From Xiphydria camelus (lineage: Eukaryota > Arthropoda > Insecta > Hymenoptera > Xiphydriidae), in contig OY783192.1 in the NCBI GenBank assembly GCA_963678675.1, positions 27,030,288 through 27,094,287 of the forward strand: 64,000 bases of DNA, given 5' to 3'. Position 1 is the stretch's first letter. Every line of letters begins with the position of its first letter. A model generated the notes under the pieces. It was not told the origin of the DNA. It made no database searches and saw nothing but the letters and a program-made list of their open reading frames with translations. Made by a program: the position numbers and the translations under genes. Shown piece by piece: positions 43,895 through 56,357 of the stretch.

Positions 43895-44830
43895 TAGAGT
43901 AAAGTGGGAGAATATACCGCGCTGGGTAATACGCCGCAGTTCGATAGTTTCTTTCAAAGCCAATAGTTGGCATCAATGGTCCTATTAACATGTTAGTGTG
44001 AGACAGTAACCACGCGTGAATTATTTACAAATCAAGTTTATTAGTTTTTTTGTGAATAACGTCAGTGTAAGAGTAAATACCGTTTTAAAAATTTCTTATG
44101 TTAACTTTCATGTAGTGGTGAAGAAAGTTTCAAGTAGATTTGATAAATTTTAATAAGAATATACCAAAATATGATTCGTAACCTTACTTTTTTGTGGCGG
44201 AATATTCAGTTATATGTATCTTAAAGAAGTGTTTTGATTTTTATTTTGATAAGGTGTACTGTGGGGTAATAATGCGTCATCATTTTTGACTGCGACATAT
44301 TACTCCAAGCAGTGGTGTACCTATTACCCATTTTAATATGATTTAATTTTTACGGAAATAGCATGTTGTAATATTACCCCTGATAGCGGGTAATATGGCA
44401 ATAGTGTATCACTGAACATTTTTGCTTGTAACATTTTTTTCTGGGGAAGCTTGGCAACGGGCGGCTCATGACACATACCTACATATGAGCCGTTGAAAAC
44501 CAGAATGGTGTAAGTCACGTTTCATATAAGCTGAGATTATTTGACTGCAAAGTTAAGTACAATTTGAAAAATCTGTCTAGATGATACAAAACAGATATGT
44601 GTGACTCAAAACATCTGTTTATATCATCTAGACAAACTTTACAAATTGTACTTAACTTTGCAGTCAAATAATCTCAGCTTACATGAACTGTGACTTACAC
44701 CATTCTGGTTTTCAACGGCTCATATATGTGTAAGCTCTAAGGTGCTGTAATCATATTTCAGCTAGGAGCGTTAGTCATAAGAATTGGAACCTTTAAATTT
44801 TAAGTTGCCGTATTACCCCACTTTACTCTA
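43895..44830. mobile_element. MITE with TAGAGTAAAGTGGG ends
   Basis: 936 bp. The ends TAGAGTAAAGTGGGAGAATA and the complement of TAGAGTAAAGTGGGGTAATA, with terminal TA, point to a Tc1/mariner-mobilised element. An inner palindrome of about 270 bp (about 44465-44735, TCATCTAGACA and AATTGTACTTAACTTTGCAG in both arms) sits inside. No coding sequence. Confidence 0.75.
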
Positions 44831-45618
<788 letters not shown>

Positions 45619-46786
45619 TCTGGAGGCAGCGAGAGCACGAATGGTGCGAGAGAAAATTGACTCCAATTTTTTATGGAAACCCGATATCATCGATCCTGCA
45701 TCAGCGAGTGTCGAGCGTATCTGTAGGTACGAGTAGGTATCTATTAGGTATATAAATTTCGCATTCGCGAGCGGAGAACGCGTCTGTTCGTGGAGGACCC
45801 AGTAATAAAGTTATCTGTGTAGTAATAATTTAACGGATTTTCCGCCGCGCGGAAAACTCGCGGAATTTCTGAGAGAAAATTTATTTTCGTAAAATAAAAG
45901 TAAATTCGACAAAAGTCTAAATTTATTATTTATTATAGATAAATGAGAAAGCATCTGCCTTCGGAGTGACGATCTGTTTACTGAGAACAACAATTTCCAA
46001 ACCACAACCTCTTGGGCGGCCAACTAAATATACAGTTATCTCAACAAATATGTAGTTTGAGTAACTAAAATTTAGTTGAGGTAACTAAGTACTTAGCTAC
46101 TTCAACTAAATATTTCTTAGAGTACGTACCTATAGGTATATTTAATTTGACGCCTGTAATCTCGAAATGTCATTGAATGAAACGATTTTTTTCTCAGCGT
46201 AGTTAGCACAATACCTCCACCGTTCGTCTGACAAAAAGTTTCGTTGAAATAAACTAACTCGGATTGATTTAACAAAGCAGTGAAGTTGAATTGATTTCCA
46301 TCTACAAACAAAACGAATTTTATCGAATGAAACGATAAAATTTTAATTATTCCAACTATATGCTGTACAATCAAACACACAATTAAATAATACTGTCATA
46401 TCGAACAACTATTCAATATGTAACAGGCGAGCGAAGGTTTCTTCGAACCAAGAAGTTTCGTTGCATAGAGAGAGAGTGCTTGAATAGTGCTGCCCTCCGA
46501 CGGGAGTTTGTCGAAAGAGTCGGTGATGGGGACTGCTCGATTCTTCTCTGCATTCGACACGAAGTTCTCCTTTATACGGAGGACTGCTCTTAGGAGTTAG
46601 GTACGACTGGCTTGCCACGGATTTTTCTAGATCCTAAGCCATCCGAAGCCTTTATATCAAAAGCGTAGAGAAATGATATTAGAGCAGAAAAATTAGCAAC
46701 TCGAATATACCTATGTATACTATGTAGTACGAGACCAGTGCGTAACCAATATCCGAGAAGGGTGGATTATCGGTCGGCATATAGAA

Positions 46787-46823
<37 letters not shown>

Positions 46824-47127
46824 ATCTTGGTATTGTACCTTTACAATGCTTATCGATAGGGATTGTGTTCACATTGCGGTGAGGAGTTTTGGGGGAGGGA
46901 TGCATTTGCGAGAGGGTGGCCCCGTAAACACGTGGAGTTTCGCATTTTAAGCCAAAAAGCATACGTAAGTACATTGACCGCGCGTACATAGGTATATCGT
47001 GAGCTCTACTCTATGGGCGTTAATCGGTCGCACTTTAATTGATTATTAGCAGATGACTTTCAATTTAATTTCAATTTCTCGATTTTAAATTCTATTTGAT
47101 AGAATAATTTTACATATCTAACTAATA
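45619..47127. other. Gene-free stretch
   Basis: Includes an AACTAAATA/AACTAAAAT low-complexity patch near 46020-46110 and an (AT)n(GA)n run at about 46782-46822. No recognised gene. Confidence 0.4.
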
Positions 47128-48270
47128 CACTGTACAAAATTCTGGGACTTGGACCTATATAGACCACTTTTTATGGATAACAATGGCATAAGACTGAATG
47201 ACAAAAGATGTGGTATATATATTATAGGTCCACGCCGGTGAAATGCTGTTAAAAATTAACGCCACTTTTTTACCGTGTAGGTAACTCGTATCCTAATCAT
47301 AATTAAGATAGTTATACCATCTAAACTACATATTATTAAAACTTTATCATGTATTGTGTGAATTATTTAAATTTTTCCAAAAAATACTTATGGAATTGGA
47401 CTGTTGTCTTCTAAGTTGGTCTATTATAAACACACGCAAACACATAGAATAATGACAAGAAGTTTTTAAGTATTAATCTTTAATGATAAATATGATAACA
47501 GCAGAAATAAATATGCAAAACAAATATAATTTTCTCAAGAGTAAAATAAATCGTGGATACTTAAATAAAAAATTATTTTAGTTTAAACCCTACAAGAAGA
47601 AAGACAAATTCGTACTCAACTATAAACTATTAGCTAACTCTCAATTATACTCAATTTTCTTACCATTCCACTAGTCTTATTTTATAGATATCTAGGAAAG
47701 TTAAACAAAATTCCAATAAAGTTTTCAATTTACGTGAAACACATCGCATAAATTGGTGTTTACGATAAAAATATATTACCAAATTCAGATCAAATTGTTT
47801 TAAAGGTACATTCACATTTTGGAGATATAAATTTTATATGTATAACTAGATACTTACCTTTATTCAATTTCATTTCACATCGTTCAATTAATTCATTAAT
47901 TAAGATTGTAAAAGCCCCTATATATGGTAGAACCTCATCCATTTTAGACGACTTAGAAATATCGATTATACAAATTACCTATACCTAAACTAGAGCTCTT
48001 CTCGGAGAAAAGTTTGTAGTAACCATTCTCATAATCCATGTTGTAAGATTGAATTATTGCGGAATATAACGTTCAGTATTATAGATACGTCGATATTTAT
48101 TACTAGACAGTAACAAAATGATGTTAATTTTTAACACTATTTCACCGGTGAGGACCTATACCTAAGTAGGTAGGATATATATCACATCTGGTGTCATTCA
48201 GTCTTATGCTAATGTTACCTAATATCAAAAGTGGTCTATATAGATCTTTACCGCAGATTTTTTTTTAGTG
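47128..48270. mobile_element. 1.1-kb MITE with about 150-bp inverted arms
   Basis: The left arm (47128-47285) and right arm (about 48110-48270) are complements. Shared blocks are CACTGTACAAAATTCTG, CTATATAGACCACTTTT, CATAAGACTGAATGACA, CACCGGTGAAAT and GTTAAAAATTAA. The middle of about 830 bp is AT-rich with no ORF. A lone arm occurs at 43766. Confidence 0.8.
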
Positions 48271-48566
48271 TAAAAGTATTGTCACATTTTTAGTAAATAT
48301 CGACATATTTATAGTAGCGTAGACCGAAGCGAATCGGATCACAGGGCGAATCGAATTATACTCGTAGATCCATATTTCTTAAATCGTGTCGAAAATGAGC
48401 ATTTCGATCGTTCGTATTACTTCGTTCTTCTCCAATGAAGTAGATAATACGATTAATCGAAATGTTTATTTTTACGACGATTTAAGAAATATAGATCTAT
48501 GATCCGATTCGTCTTTTTATCGTTGTGAAAATGGTTAACGCACTGAAAAAACAAAGTAGCTTTGAT

Positions 48567-49456
48567 TACACAGGCACACAAAAAAAAAGGTCTTGTTCCC
48601 AGAACCAGACCAGTATATCTTTATGTTTTTGGGGTCGCTGAATCCGAATCCGGTGTCCGTTTGTCTCCATCACATCACATTTTTTTTTAATCTCAAAAAA
48701 CCATCAATAGATCATGATTTTCAAAAAGTTAATGGACTTAAACCAAATTCGCTATAGGGTTTTTTGGGTCGCTGATCACGAATCTGAAATCGGATTTCAA
48801 AAATTCAAGATGGCGGATCCAATATGACGGACGAGATTTTTGAAAATCGACGGATTCATGCCGAATTTGGTATAAGGAGGTTTTTTGGGTCGCTGATCAT
48901 GAATCTGAAGTCAGATTTTAAAAATTCAAGATGGCGGATCCAATATGGAGGACAAGATTTTCGAAAATTTTGAATTTTTGTAAATATAACTTCATATTTG
49001 TTATTAGTGATCGAAAAAAAACCCTATACCAAATTTGGCATGAATCCGTCGATTTTCGAAAATCTCGTCCTCCATATTGGATCCGCCATCTGGAATTTTG
49101 TAAATCTGACTTCAGATTCATGATCAGCGACCTAAAAAACCCCCTTATACCAAATTCGGCATGAATCCGTCGATTTTCAAAAATCTCGTCCGCCATATTG
49201 GATCCGCCATTTTGCATTTTTGAAATCCTATTTCAGATTCGTGATCAGCGACCCAAAAGACCCCTATAGCGAATTTGGTTTAAGTCCATTAACTTTTTGA
49301 AAATCATGATCTATTGATGGTTTTTTGCGATTAAAAAAAAATGTGATGTGATGGAGACAAACGGACACCGGATTCGGATTCAGCGACCCCAAAAACATAA
49401 AGATATACCGGTCTGGTTCCGGGAACAAGGCCTTTTTTTGTGTGTGCCTGTGTTAC
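48567..49456. repeat. Foldback of 'GGCGGATCCAATATGG' repeats
   Basis: Palindrome of about 890 bp centred near 49010, outermost ACACAGGCACACA. Each arm has two direct units of about 120 bp with GGGTCGCTGATCACGAATCT, AAAATTCAAGATGGCGGATC and CGACGGATTCATGCC. From memory, motifs like GATGGCGGATCCAATATGG recur in arthropod genomes. The ORFs here are arm translations. Confidence 0.8.
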
Positions 49457-49493
49457 CAGTCTTTTGGCTGCTGAAGCGGCCATGTAGTCTCAA

Positions 49494-50688
49494 CCCCGAC
49501 AGCAAAGCGTGGATTCACACGCTAGCCGCACGCAGTGCTGCCACGTAGTGGCACCACTGGGCGTTTTCCAATAAGGAGGCACAGTATTACACAGTGTGAC
49601 ACTGCAGTACACAGTGTCGGGGTGCTTATTGGAACACATTTTAATTTCTCAAAGTAACCACCAGAGTGTGCTCATATCATTATGTGCATAAAGCCACTAG
49701 ATAGATTACCTAGTGGCTTATAATTAAGTAATTTTATAATTTTACTTGTTGCTGAAATCTCTGCCATGGCTGCATTCCTTTTTCTTTCTTCGCTAAGAGC
49801 CGGAAATACATACATATGACGCTAAACGGTCAAGTGATCTGTCATCAAGGCAATTTCAATATTAAGTACCACAATTAGAACCAAAAAATTTCTACGTCTG
49901 TTGGCAGCTCTGAGACACTCGACATGCTCAAACTCAGCTTCTTGCTGTGTCGAGTAGTGTTGCACGGTGTCGCTGTTGGAACGCTGTGTGTTCAACACTG
50001 TGTTACACTGTGTCATCTGTGTTCCTTATTGGAAAAGCCCCACTATGGTCTCACCGTGGCGTGATCGCGTGGCGTACACAAACTAAAAGCACCGTGGCTA
50101 CACAGTGAACACACTGAGTGGTTCACAGCGTAAAGACACAGTAGTTACACTCAGTGCAGTCACGGTGCCTCTTCGACGTGCACACTTCGTAAATTTACCG
50201 ACCATGAATGTCGGTAAATTCATTGTCTTCACAAAATTTTTAACACGTTTGCTGCCGCCGGCTCCGGTCGGAGCCAGTCGACACTTTGCGCCTGTGCCGC
50301 CGGCTCCGATCGGAGACACATTGTCGTGCACATTACATTATTCAGTCTGTTACCGGCACTGAGCGCGATGCAATCAATCTAAAAGTGACAGCGAATGTGT
50401 TAAATTAGAAAATAACAAAATTGATATAATAATAGGTTTGTTCCCAGAAAGAAATTTGTGACTAGTTGCAAATTTTGATCTGCGTATGTGTGCGGTTGTA
50501 AATTTACAATTAATTGATTTCACACCCCGATAGAAGAATTTTTAAATTAGAAAATAACAAAATTTATATTATAATAATGTTTCAAACAGTGCAAATTGTA
50601 CTGACTTATTCCATAAATAATGAATAATTAATTATCATAATCGCTACTGTTTTGAAAAAGAAAGTATCAAATTATTATATTTATATAT
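49494..50688 (-). mobile_element. Element A copy 5, interrupted twice
   Basis: Starts CCCCGACAGCAAAGCGTGG at the left. A 482-bp insertion splits it at 49558. At 50688 it is cut by the left LTR of a gypsy element. The rest of A is not recovered in the same orientation beyond that element. Confidence 0.75.
49559..50040. mobile_element. 482-bp insertion in element A with CACT target duplication
   Basis: Ends GGGCGTTTTCCAATAAGGA and TCCTTATTGGAAAAGCCC are inverted repeats. CACT is present on both sides (49555-49558, 50041-50044) but only once in the uninterrupted copy at 23511. Subterminal regions are rich in CACTGTGT and ACACAGTGT. No transposase. The 4-bp duplication and motif style suggest kinship with the A/B group. 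Confidence 0.85.
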
Positions 50689-51295
50689 ACACGCGCCACA
50701 AAAGGAGGGCGGCGGGAAGGCCCGTCCGGCGAGCTCCGCCGGGGAACTCGGGCCCTGAAGCGGGCGTCCGAAGTCTTGAAAAAGACTGCCCGCGTCGGGG
50801 GGAGCGAACGGGGGGCGAGCTAGCCCACGGACTCCGCTGGCGAACTCGAGCCTCACGGCGAGCGCCCGAAGTCTTGAAAAAGACTGTCCGCGTCGGGGGA
50901 AGCGAGCGGTGGGAGAGCCTGCCCACGGACCCTGCTAGCGAGCTCGAGCCTCACGGCGAGCGTCTAAAGGCTGCGTCGGGATGGGAGAACGGCGAGAGAG
51001 CTAGTCCTGGGTGCTGCGAACTCGAGTCTTTAATGCGTGAGTTGTGGAGCTCTGAAAATAACTGCCTGGCCCCGGGCTCGGGGCCTCCTTATATCTAGCC
51101 TCCTACGCTACAGCTACCCCTGCGCTTGCCCTCGATTGGTGGACCGCGGTCGGGTGGGGGACCGGTGCAGCGGGACGCACGGTGGGGTTAGCTGCGCTAC
51201 TGCTTATGCGCGTCGGCCCGCTGGCCGAGCGCGTCTATGCTATTACTAATTCTAGGGCTAAAACTAATTATATTAACGCTAAAATGTCGCATGAC
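50689..51295 (-). repeat. 3' LTR of the gypsy element
   Basis: 607 bp. In element sense it begins TGTCATGCGACATTTTAG and ends GGCGCGTGT. It holds about three internal direct repeats of 98 bp (AAGTCTTGAAAAAGACTG at 50769 and 50867, degenerate near 50964). Confidence 0.95.
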
Positions 51296-51309
51296 AACTC
51301 TCCCCCTTC
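51296..51309 (-). other. Polypurine tract
   Basis: GGAAGGGGGAGAGT on the minus strand, immediately upstream of the 3' LTR: the expected plus-strand primer of an LTR element. Confidence 0.85.
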
Positions 51310-51411
51310 CAAAGGCGCGGGTCCCCTGGGGAGTCGAGCCGTCGGTTAAAACCTACGTTTAACAAAGTTAATCTTATCCTAGTCCTAAGTTACAGACTAA
51401 TTCACTTAACT

Positions 51412-51838
51412 ACACTCAAAAGTACAATTTTTCCACACTTGGAATGGAGCGCACCCTCGCACTGAAAAGTACAATTTTTCCACACTTGGAATGGAGCGTA
51501 CACTTACACTCAAATTTACAATTTGTCCATGCTTGGAATGAAGCGCCCACTCGCACTCGGAATTGCAAATATCCTACACTCGGAATGAAGCGCACACTTG
51601 CACTCAGAATTACAAATTTTCCACACTTGGAATGAAACGCATATTTACACTTAAAATAAATTAAATACAAAAAATAAATCAAATTATACGTAATCAAATT
51701 TGTCCACCAGCATATTTACACTTAAAGCAAATAAAATACAAAAAATACATCAAATTATATGTAATCAAATTTGTCCATCAGCATATTTACACTTAAAAGA
51801 AAATAAATCACAGTATACGTAATCAAGTTTGTCCACCA
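51412..51838 (-). repeat. Two tandem arrays in the gypsy 3' untranslated region
   Basis: A 47-bp unit (CCACACTTGGAATGRAGCG) repeats five times, starting at about 51433, 51480, 51527, 51574 and 51621. A 71-bp unit (CATATTTACACTTAAA) starts at 51640, 51711 and 51782, the last partial. They lie between pol and the polypurine tract. Confidence 0.85.
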
Positions 51839-51866
51839 CTGTGGCTAGTTCCTCCGGTCCTCCTCT

Positions 51867-53444
51867 CTACGGGTCGGAGGTAGTTTCCCCGTTCCTACGG
51901 GGACGAAGATTGTAGTTGTGCTCAACTACGGGGAGGTCCATCGGATGAGGCTGCGTTTCCTTCCGTGGCCTACCGCGTCCTCTCCGGGGAGGTGGTGACT
52001 GAGGTGCGTCCGCATTTGCAAGAACGCCTCGGGGTGGATTGTTTTCCATCTGCGGGCCTGGGTATGCCGGCTTAAGTTGGGATTGGTGCACTTTGACCGC
52101 AACCCCGTTACGATTGATGAGGAAAACGCCACTGCCCAGGGACGTAGTGACGTCGAAAGGCCCTTCCCAGCGAGGTGAAAAACCTGCGTGAAATGCTTGG
52201 CTAGCATTGGAGAGAGGGCGTGTCTTTGAATAAACCCAATCCCCAGGTTGGTACTGATGACTTCCTCCGTCCTCGGATGGTTGGTCCTTGGTGTAGAGCC
52301 TCTGGTGAGCTCTGGCTGCCTCGACTCGCTCAGTGCGAGGAGTTCGGGTTTGTTCCTGTAGCGCGAGTAGTCCCCACTCCCCAGGGCGAGTAAGGTTTCG
52401 CCCGAGAAGGAGTTCTGCCGGAGTTTGCCCCGTAGCCGCATTGCGCCGTCTGCGCAAGTTAAATAGGATCCTTGGAAGGTGATGGTCCCAGGTGGAGTGG
52501 CGTCCAGCTGCCAAATGGATGCGTAGCCCCTTCTTTATTTCTTGGTTTCGCCGCTCTGTCGGATTGGCGCGAGGGTGATACACCGGGGTGGTCCACACGT
52601 CCGCGCCCCAACGCTGACAACTAGTGGCCCATTCTCGGCTGGTGAATTGCGGCCCGTTGTCGGAGAGGATTTCCTTCGGGTATCCCCACCGGGGCCAGAC
52701 TTTCCGCTCGAGAATGTCGATGATCCGCTGGACGTCCGCCGATCCCATGGGATAAGCCTCGGGATACCTGGAGAAGAGATCCGCAACGACGAGAATAAAA
52801 CGTTTACCTCGACTAGTACGTGGGTATGGACCCATGAGATCCAGGGCGACGGTTTTCCAGGGTTCTTGTGGTTGCCGAGGTCGTTGGGGATCTCCTTCGT
52901 TCCCGCGGGTAGACTTGCAGCATGCGCAGAGGTGGCATCCCCTGATGTATCCTCGTACATCTTGGCGCAAGCCTTTCCAGTGAAAGTACTTCTGGATGCT
53001 TCTGGTTGTCTCTGCTTCTCCGGGGTGGTCGGCCAGGTCGTGATACTCGAAGAGCACCCGTTGCCTGGTTGCGGCGGGTACCACGAGCTGGTTCACACCT
53101 TCAGGAGTAACCCGTAGTAAAGCCTGGTCATTTACGTGGAATCCAGCGTTCGGTGCGTTTCCTCCCCGGAGGCATGACTGGGCGAGTCGGTTGGTCTCTT
53201 TATCCAGTTGTTGCTCGACCTCAATTTCTTCTCGTAGGTTGGGGAGACCGAGGTTGTTGAGGTGGGGACCCGGCGGCAGCATGCGCTCGGTGTCGCCCGC
53301 CTCGTCTAGCACTTCCGTACCCGTAGGCTGGCGGGATAGCGCGTCTGGCAGCTCGTTGAGGCGGCCTGGGCAGTGCTCGAGCCTGAAGGCGAACTCTTGT
53401 AGCAACAATGCCCAACGAGTGAGCTTGGCCCGGTGGTCCTTCAT
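51867..53444 (-). pseudogene. Gypsy pol, 3' segment: end of RNase H plus integrase
   Basis: 525 codons in the same frame as the reverse-transcriptase segment, separated from it by one TAG (about 53454-53456). It starts with the RNase H tail (LEHCPGRLNELPDALSRQP). A zinc-binding HHCC domain follows: H135, H140, C170, C173. The integrase core has D202 (ALDLMGPY), D262 (LSDNGPQFTS) and E297 (NPTERRNQE), a DD35E spacing. The C-terminal part has the GPF/Y-type motif PRWEGPF and a basic tail (RRGRGRPRK). Integrase joins the DNA copy to host chromosomes. This segment itself has no stop, so the defect is only upstream. Confidence 0.9.
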
Positions 53445-53453
53445 GCTTCTGAG

Positions 53454-54773
53454 CTAGAGAAGCGCCCGATTGTCCGTCCGGAGTGTAAATTCCCGGTCCT
53501 CCAGGAAGGGTCGGTACTTCTTGATAGCCCAGATAATTGCCAGACACTCCTGCTCGTTACAATGGTAACGGCTCTCCGCGGGGCTGAACTTTGCGCTGGC
53601 GTAACTTATTACCCGCCTACCGCCTTCGGGTTTCTCCTGGTAGAGTACTGCACCCATTCCAAGTGCACTGGCGTCGGTCTGCAACACGTACGGGAGTCTA
53701 GGGTCTGGCCTGCCAAGGGCCAGTTCTCCCGTAAACAGTTTCTTTGTTCTTCTAAAGGCCTCCTCTGTCTCCCGTGTCCAAGTCCACTTGACCTTGTCAC
53801 TTATGAGGGCGGTGAGGGGGGCTGCGGTTCCCGCGAAGTCGGGAACATACTCCCGGAGCCAGTTGCACGTCCCGATAAATTGTTGCAGCTCTTTGCGGTT
53901 CTTGGGGGTCTCGGCCTCCGTGATGGCCTTCACATGGTCGTCTTGGGCCCAGTTGCCATTGGGACCAATTGTATGTCCGAGGTACTTCAGCTCCGCTGCC
54001 CCGAAGTGACACTTCGCCAGGGTACAGGTGAGACCATGTAGGGTGAGGCGTTCGAAGACTGCGCGGAGATGACCCAGGTGCTCCTTCCAGTTCCTGGAGT
54101 AGATGATGATGTCGTCGAGGTAGGCCAGGCAGAAACGCCGGAAGTGACCAGTCAATACCTCCTGACTCATAAGTCGTTGGAAGGTGCCAGGCGCTCCTTT
54201 AAGGCCGAACGGCATGACCCGGAACCTGTACTGGCCTCCGTCCGGTGAAGAGAAAGCCGTGAGCGGTTTAGAGCTTTCGGCCATGGGTAAGTGCCAGTAC
54301 CCGCTCTTCAAATCCAGGGTGCTGAAGACTTTCGCATCGCCGAGATCCTTCAAGGCTTCCTGGATGATCGGTAGCTCCTGGGTGGCCCCTTCCGTGGCAT
54401 CGTTAAGTCTCCGATAGTCTATGCAGAAGGTGCCATCCTTCTTGGGGGCGAAAACTATCGGAGAGTTGTATGGCGAGGAGGTTCGCTCGATGATGTGATC
54501 TGCCAGCATTTCTTCGATCTGCTCCTGAATGAGCCTCTTCTTCTGATCCAAATATCGATAGTTGCCTAATCGGATCGGGCGGTTGTCGCGGAGCCTGATT
54601 TCGTGGCAGATTGTTCGGGTTTGCCGTAGGCGTCCGCCTCTGAAGAAGCACTCGGCGTGCTCATCCAGGAGAGATCGGAACTCCGCGTCGTAGGGGGGTG
54701 GAAAGTCCTGCTTGACCGCATTCCAATCCACAGTCCTTTGTTGGTCCACAGGAGTTTCGTCTCGTTGTTCCAA
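53454..54773 (-). pseudogene. Gypsy pol, middle segment: reverse transcriptase and RNase H
   Basis: 439 codons. RT motifs: SPIVFAPKKDGTFCIDYRRLN, STLDLKSGYW, MPFGLKGAPGTFQRLM and the YLDD catalytic box at residues 218-221. RNase H begins near residue 350 with LQTDASALGMGAVLYQ and NEQECLAI and ends at TDNRALL, where TAG stops the frame. The segment is continuous in frame with both neighbours. Both breaks are single stop codons at positions where related proteins usually have tryptophan (TGG). The enzyme would copy element RNA into DNA. Confidence 0.9.
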
Positions 54774-54851
54774 GTAGACTCGATTTCGTTGAGTGCGTCC
54801 CAGGAATATGAATTTCTGGTCGTAGTCTTGGACTACAGCATGATGACGTAG

Positions 54852-55274
54852 TCAAGAGTATCCGAGGATGAGATCCTCGGTAAGGGTGTCGCTGACTAGG
54901 AACTCGCCGGGGTATGCTCTGCTTTCTATCACCACCGGAATGTCGATGCTTCCCAGTAGTGGCAACTCTCCGGAGTTACTCGCCAGGCGTGCCGTAGGGG
55001 GACAAGGTCGTAGGTGTCCCCTTTGGCCCGCGTCCAGCAGTCGGAAGTGCAGAAAGTTTTGGCTGGCTCCTGAGTCCAGCAGTGCCACCGCAGGTACTCC
55101 CCGTACCTCAGTCTGGAGGTAGGGCAAGTCCTGTGATGGCAGACGAGCGTTCCCTACTGTGAGTTGTTGGATCCTGTCGGGGCGTCGGCGGCCGTAGGGG
55201 TTTCCGCCGAGCTCCGCCAGTTTTCCGGCCCGCTTCTTTCCTCGGCCCGCTTCCTTCCTGCGAGCACTGGACAA
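54852..55274 (-). pseudogene. Gypsy pol, 5' segment: retropepsin-like protease
   Basis: 140 codons from the first Met. The aspartic protease signature ALLDSGASQNFL (D67, S68, G69) and flap-distal LILGY are clear. A TGA stop follows LILGYS at 54852-54854, and the same frame then continues into the RT segment. Relative to gag the frame is shifted by -1 with an overlap of gag and pro. This fits programmed -1 frameshifting, although I did not locate the slippery site. Confidence 0.85.
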
Positions 55275-56272
55275 TCCTTATGCAAGTGTCGCTCGGGACA
55301 ATGCCAGCATTGTGGTATAGCCGTGTCTTGTTTCTCCCCCTTGGCGTTGGTACCTGCGCTATTGCCGCCGTTGTTGGGGGAGTTGCGTGTGGCCGCCTCC
55401 TCTTTCCTAGGAGCTTTGACCGGCTTTTCGGGTTCGTCAGTCTCGGCCTCGATGGCGCGCTGTAGTAGCTTGTCGAAGTCACGCGGTCGTGTGGGGCGGA
55501 CAGCCCGTCGCATGGAGACCTTCATAGTCTCCAGCAGGGTCGCCACTATCTCTTGATCGCTGGCCTCCGGTTGTACACTCTGGAACAGAAGGTACTTTTG
55601 TTGGAGGAACGGTCCAACGTCCTCTTGTTCCCCTTGCTTCCTAGAGTACAGTTGGGCCTTTAAGCGGAGGATCACGTCGTTACTCGCGTACCGCGAGCAT
55701 AGTAGTCCTTTGAACTTTGGCCATGAGAAACGTAGGCCCTTGTAGCAGGCCCACCATTTCTCTGCGTCTCCTTTCAAGCCCTGTCCGGCCTTGCGGGTCC
55801 ACAAGGTCTCCTCCATGTGGTGCCGCTCGAAGTATTCTTCGCATTCCTCCAGGAATACCTCGGGATCCTCGTAGTCGGTCCCCGTGAATTCGGGTATCGG
55901 AACGCTGGGTGCGGACATGATGCGCATTAATTTACGCCATTCCGCAACCAAGGCTGTAGTATCGGGCTCCGTTAAAGGGGGCGCCTGGAGGTTTCCTCCG
56001 GTAGTCGGAGTTATACCAGACGTCGCGATGTCCCTCGATGGTACGTGCTGGGCCGTTGGTCCGCGGGGGCTAACTTCCTCGGCCGGAAGGTCTGCCAGCT
56101 GTCCAGTCAGCTCCCTGGTTTCCATGGCCTCGTTGTCGGAGTTGTCGCTAGGACCGGGTGCCGAGCGTGACCTGGGCGCCACCGGGTGTTTATTCCCACT
56201 CCCGGAAGTGGTCTTCTTGCAGGATCGTCCTAGTGCCCGTCTAGTGTCGGGAGTGCGATTGAGATTCGGCAT
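55154..56272 (-). CDS. Gypsy gag polyprotein
   Basis: 372 codons, uninterrupted. The N-terminal third is Ser/Pro-rich and low complexity. A capsid-like helical region (about 125-285) has IPEFTGTDYEDPEVFLEECE and GDAEKWW, typical of insect gypsy Gag. A basic, Asn/Gly-rich linker precedes a zinc knuckle at C322, C325, H329 and C334. Its spacing is CX2CX3HX4C, one residue shorter than the usual CX2CX4HX4C. The protein would form cytoplasmic particles that package element RNA. The frame overlaps pro at its end. Met at 56272 follows the LTR and primer-binding site by about 65 bp, so it is a natural first start. Confidence 0.9.
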   Translation of the reverse strand: MPNLNRTPDTRRALGRSCKKTTSGSGNKHPVAPRSRSAPGPSDNSDNEAMETRELTGQLADLPAEEVSPRGPTAQHVPSRDIATSGITPTTGGNLQAPPLTEPDTTALVAEWRKLMRIMSAPSVPIPEFTGTDYEDPEVFLEECEEYFERHHMEETLWTRKAGQGLKGDAEKWWACYKGLRFSWPKFKGLLCSRYASNDVILRLKAQLYSRKQGEQEDVGPFLQQKYLLFQSVQPEASDQEIVATLLETMKVSMRRAVRPTRPRDFDKLLQRAIEAETDEPEKPVKAPRKEEAATRNSPNNGGNSAGTNAKGEKQDTAIPQCWHCPERHLHKDCPVLAGRKRAEERSGPENWRSSAETPTAADAPTGSNNSQ

Positions 56273-56334
56273 CTCGGTCGTCTGGTTGGTGAGTTGCTAC
56301 TGCCACTCGACTCTTCGTTGTCCTTTTGAAGAGT

Positions 56335-56352
56335 GCCCCACGTTGGGCGCCA
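56335..56352 (-). other. Primer-binding site, tRNA-Lys type
   Basis: TGGCGCCCAACGTGGGGC on the minus strand, 5 nt after the 5' LTR. It is complementary, from memory, to the 3' end of insect tRNA-Lys(CTT) including CCA. Confidence 0.85.
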
Positions 56353-56357
56353 AATTG

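Noticed and set aside
49348..49548. ORF crossing from a foldback into element A
   Set aside because: Spans two unrelated repeats with no coding signature.
50652..51098. 148-codon Arg-rich ORF in the LTR, also at 56333-56767
   Set aside because: A by-product of the GC-rich 98-bp repeats within the LTR; antisense to gag-pol and unlike known proteins.
52542..53117. 191-codon plus-strand ORF, and 53433-54041, 55884-56492
   Set aside because: Antisense shadows of gypsy gag-pol.
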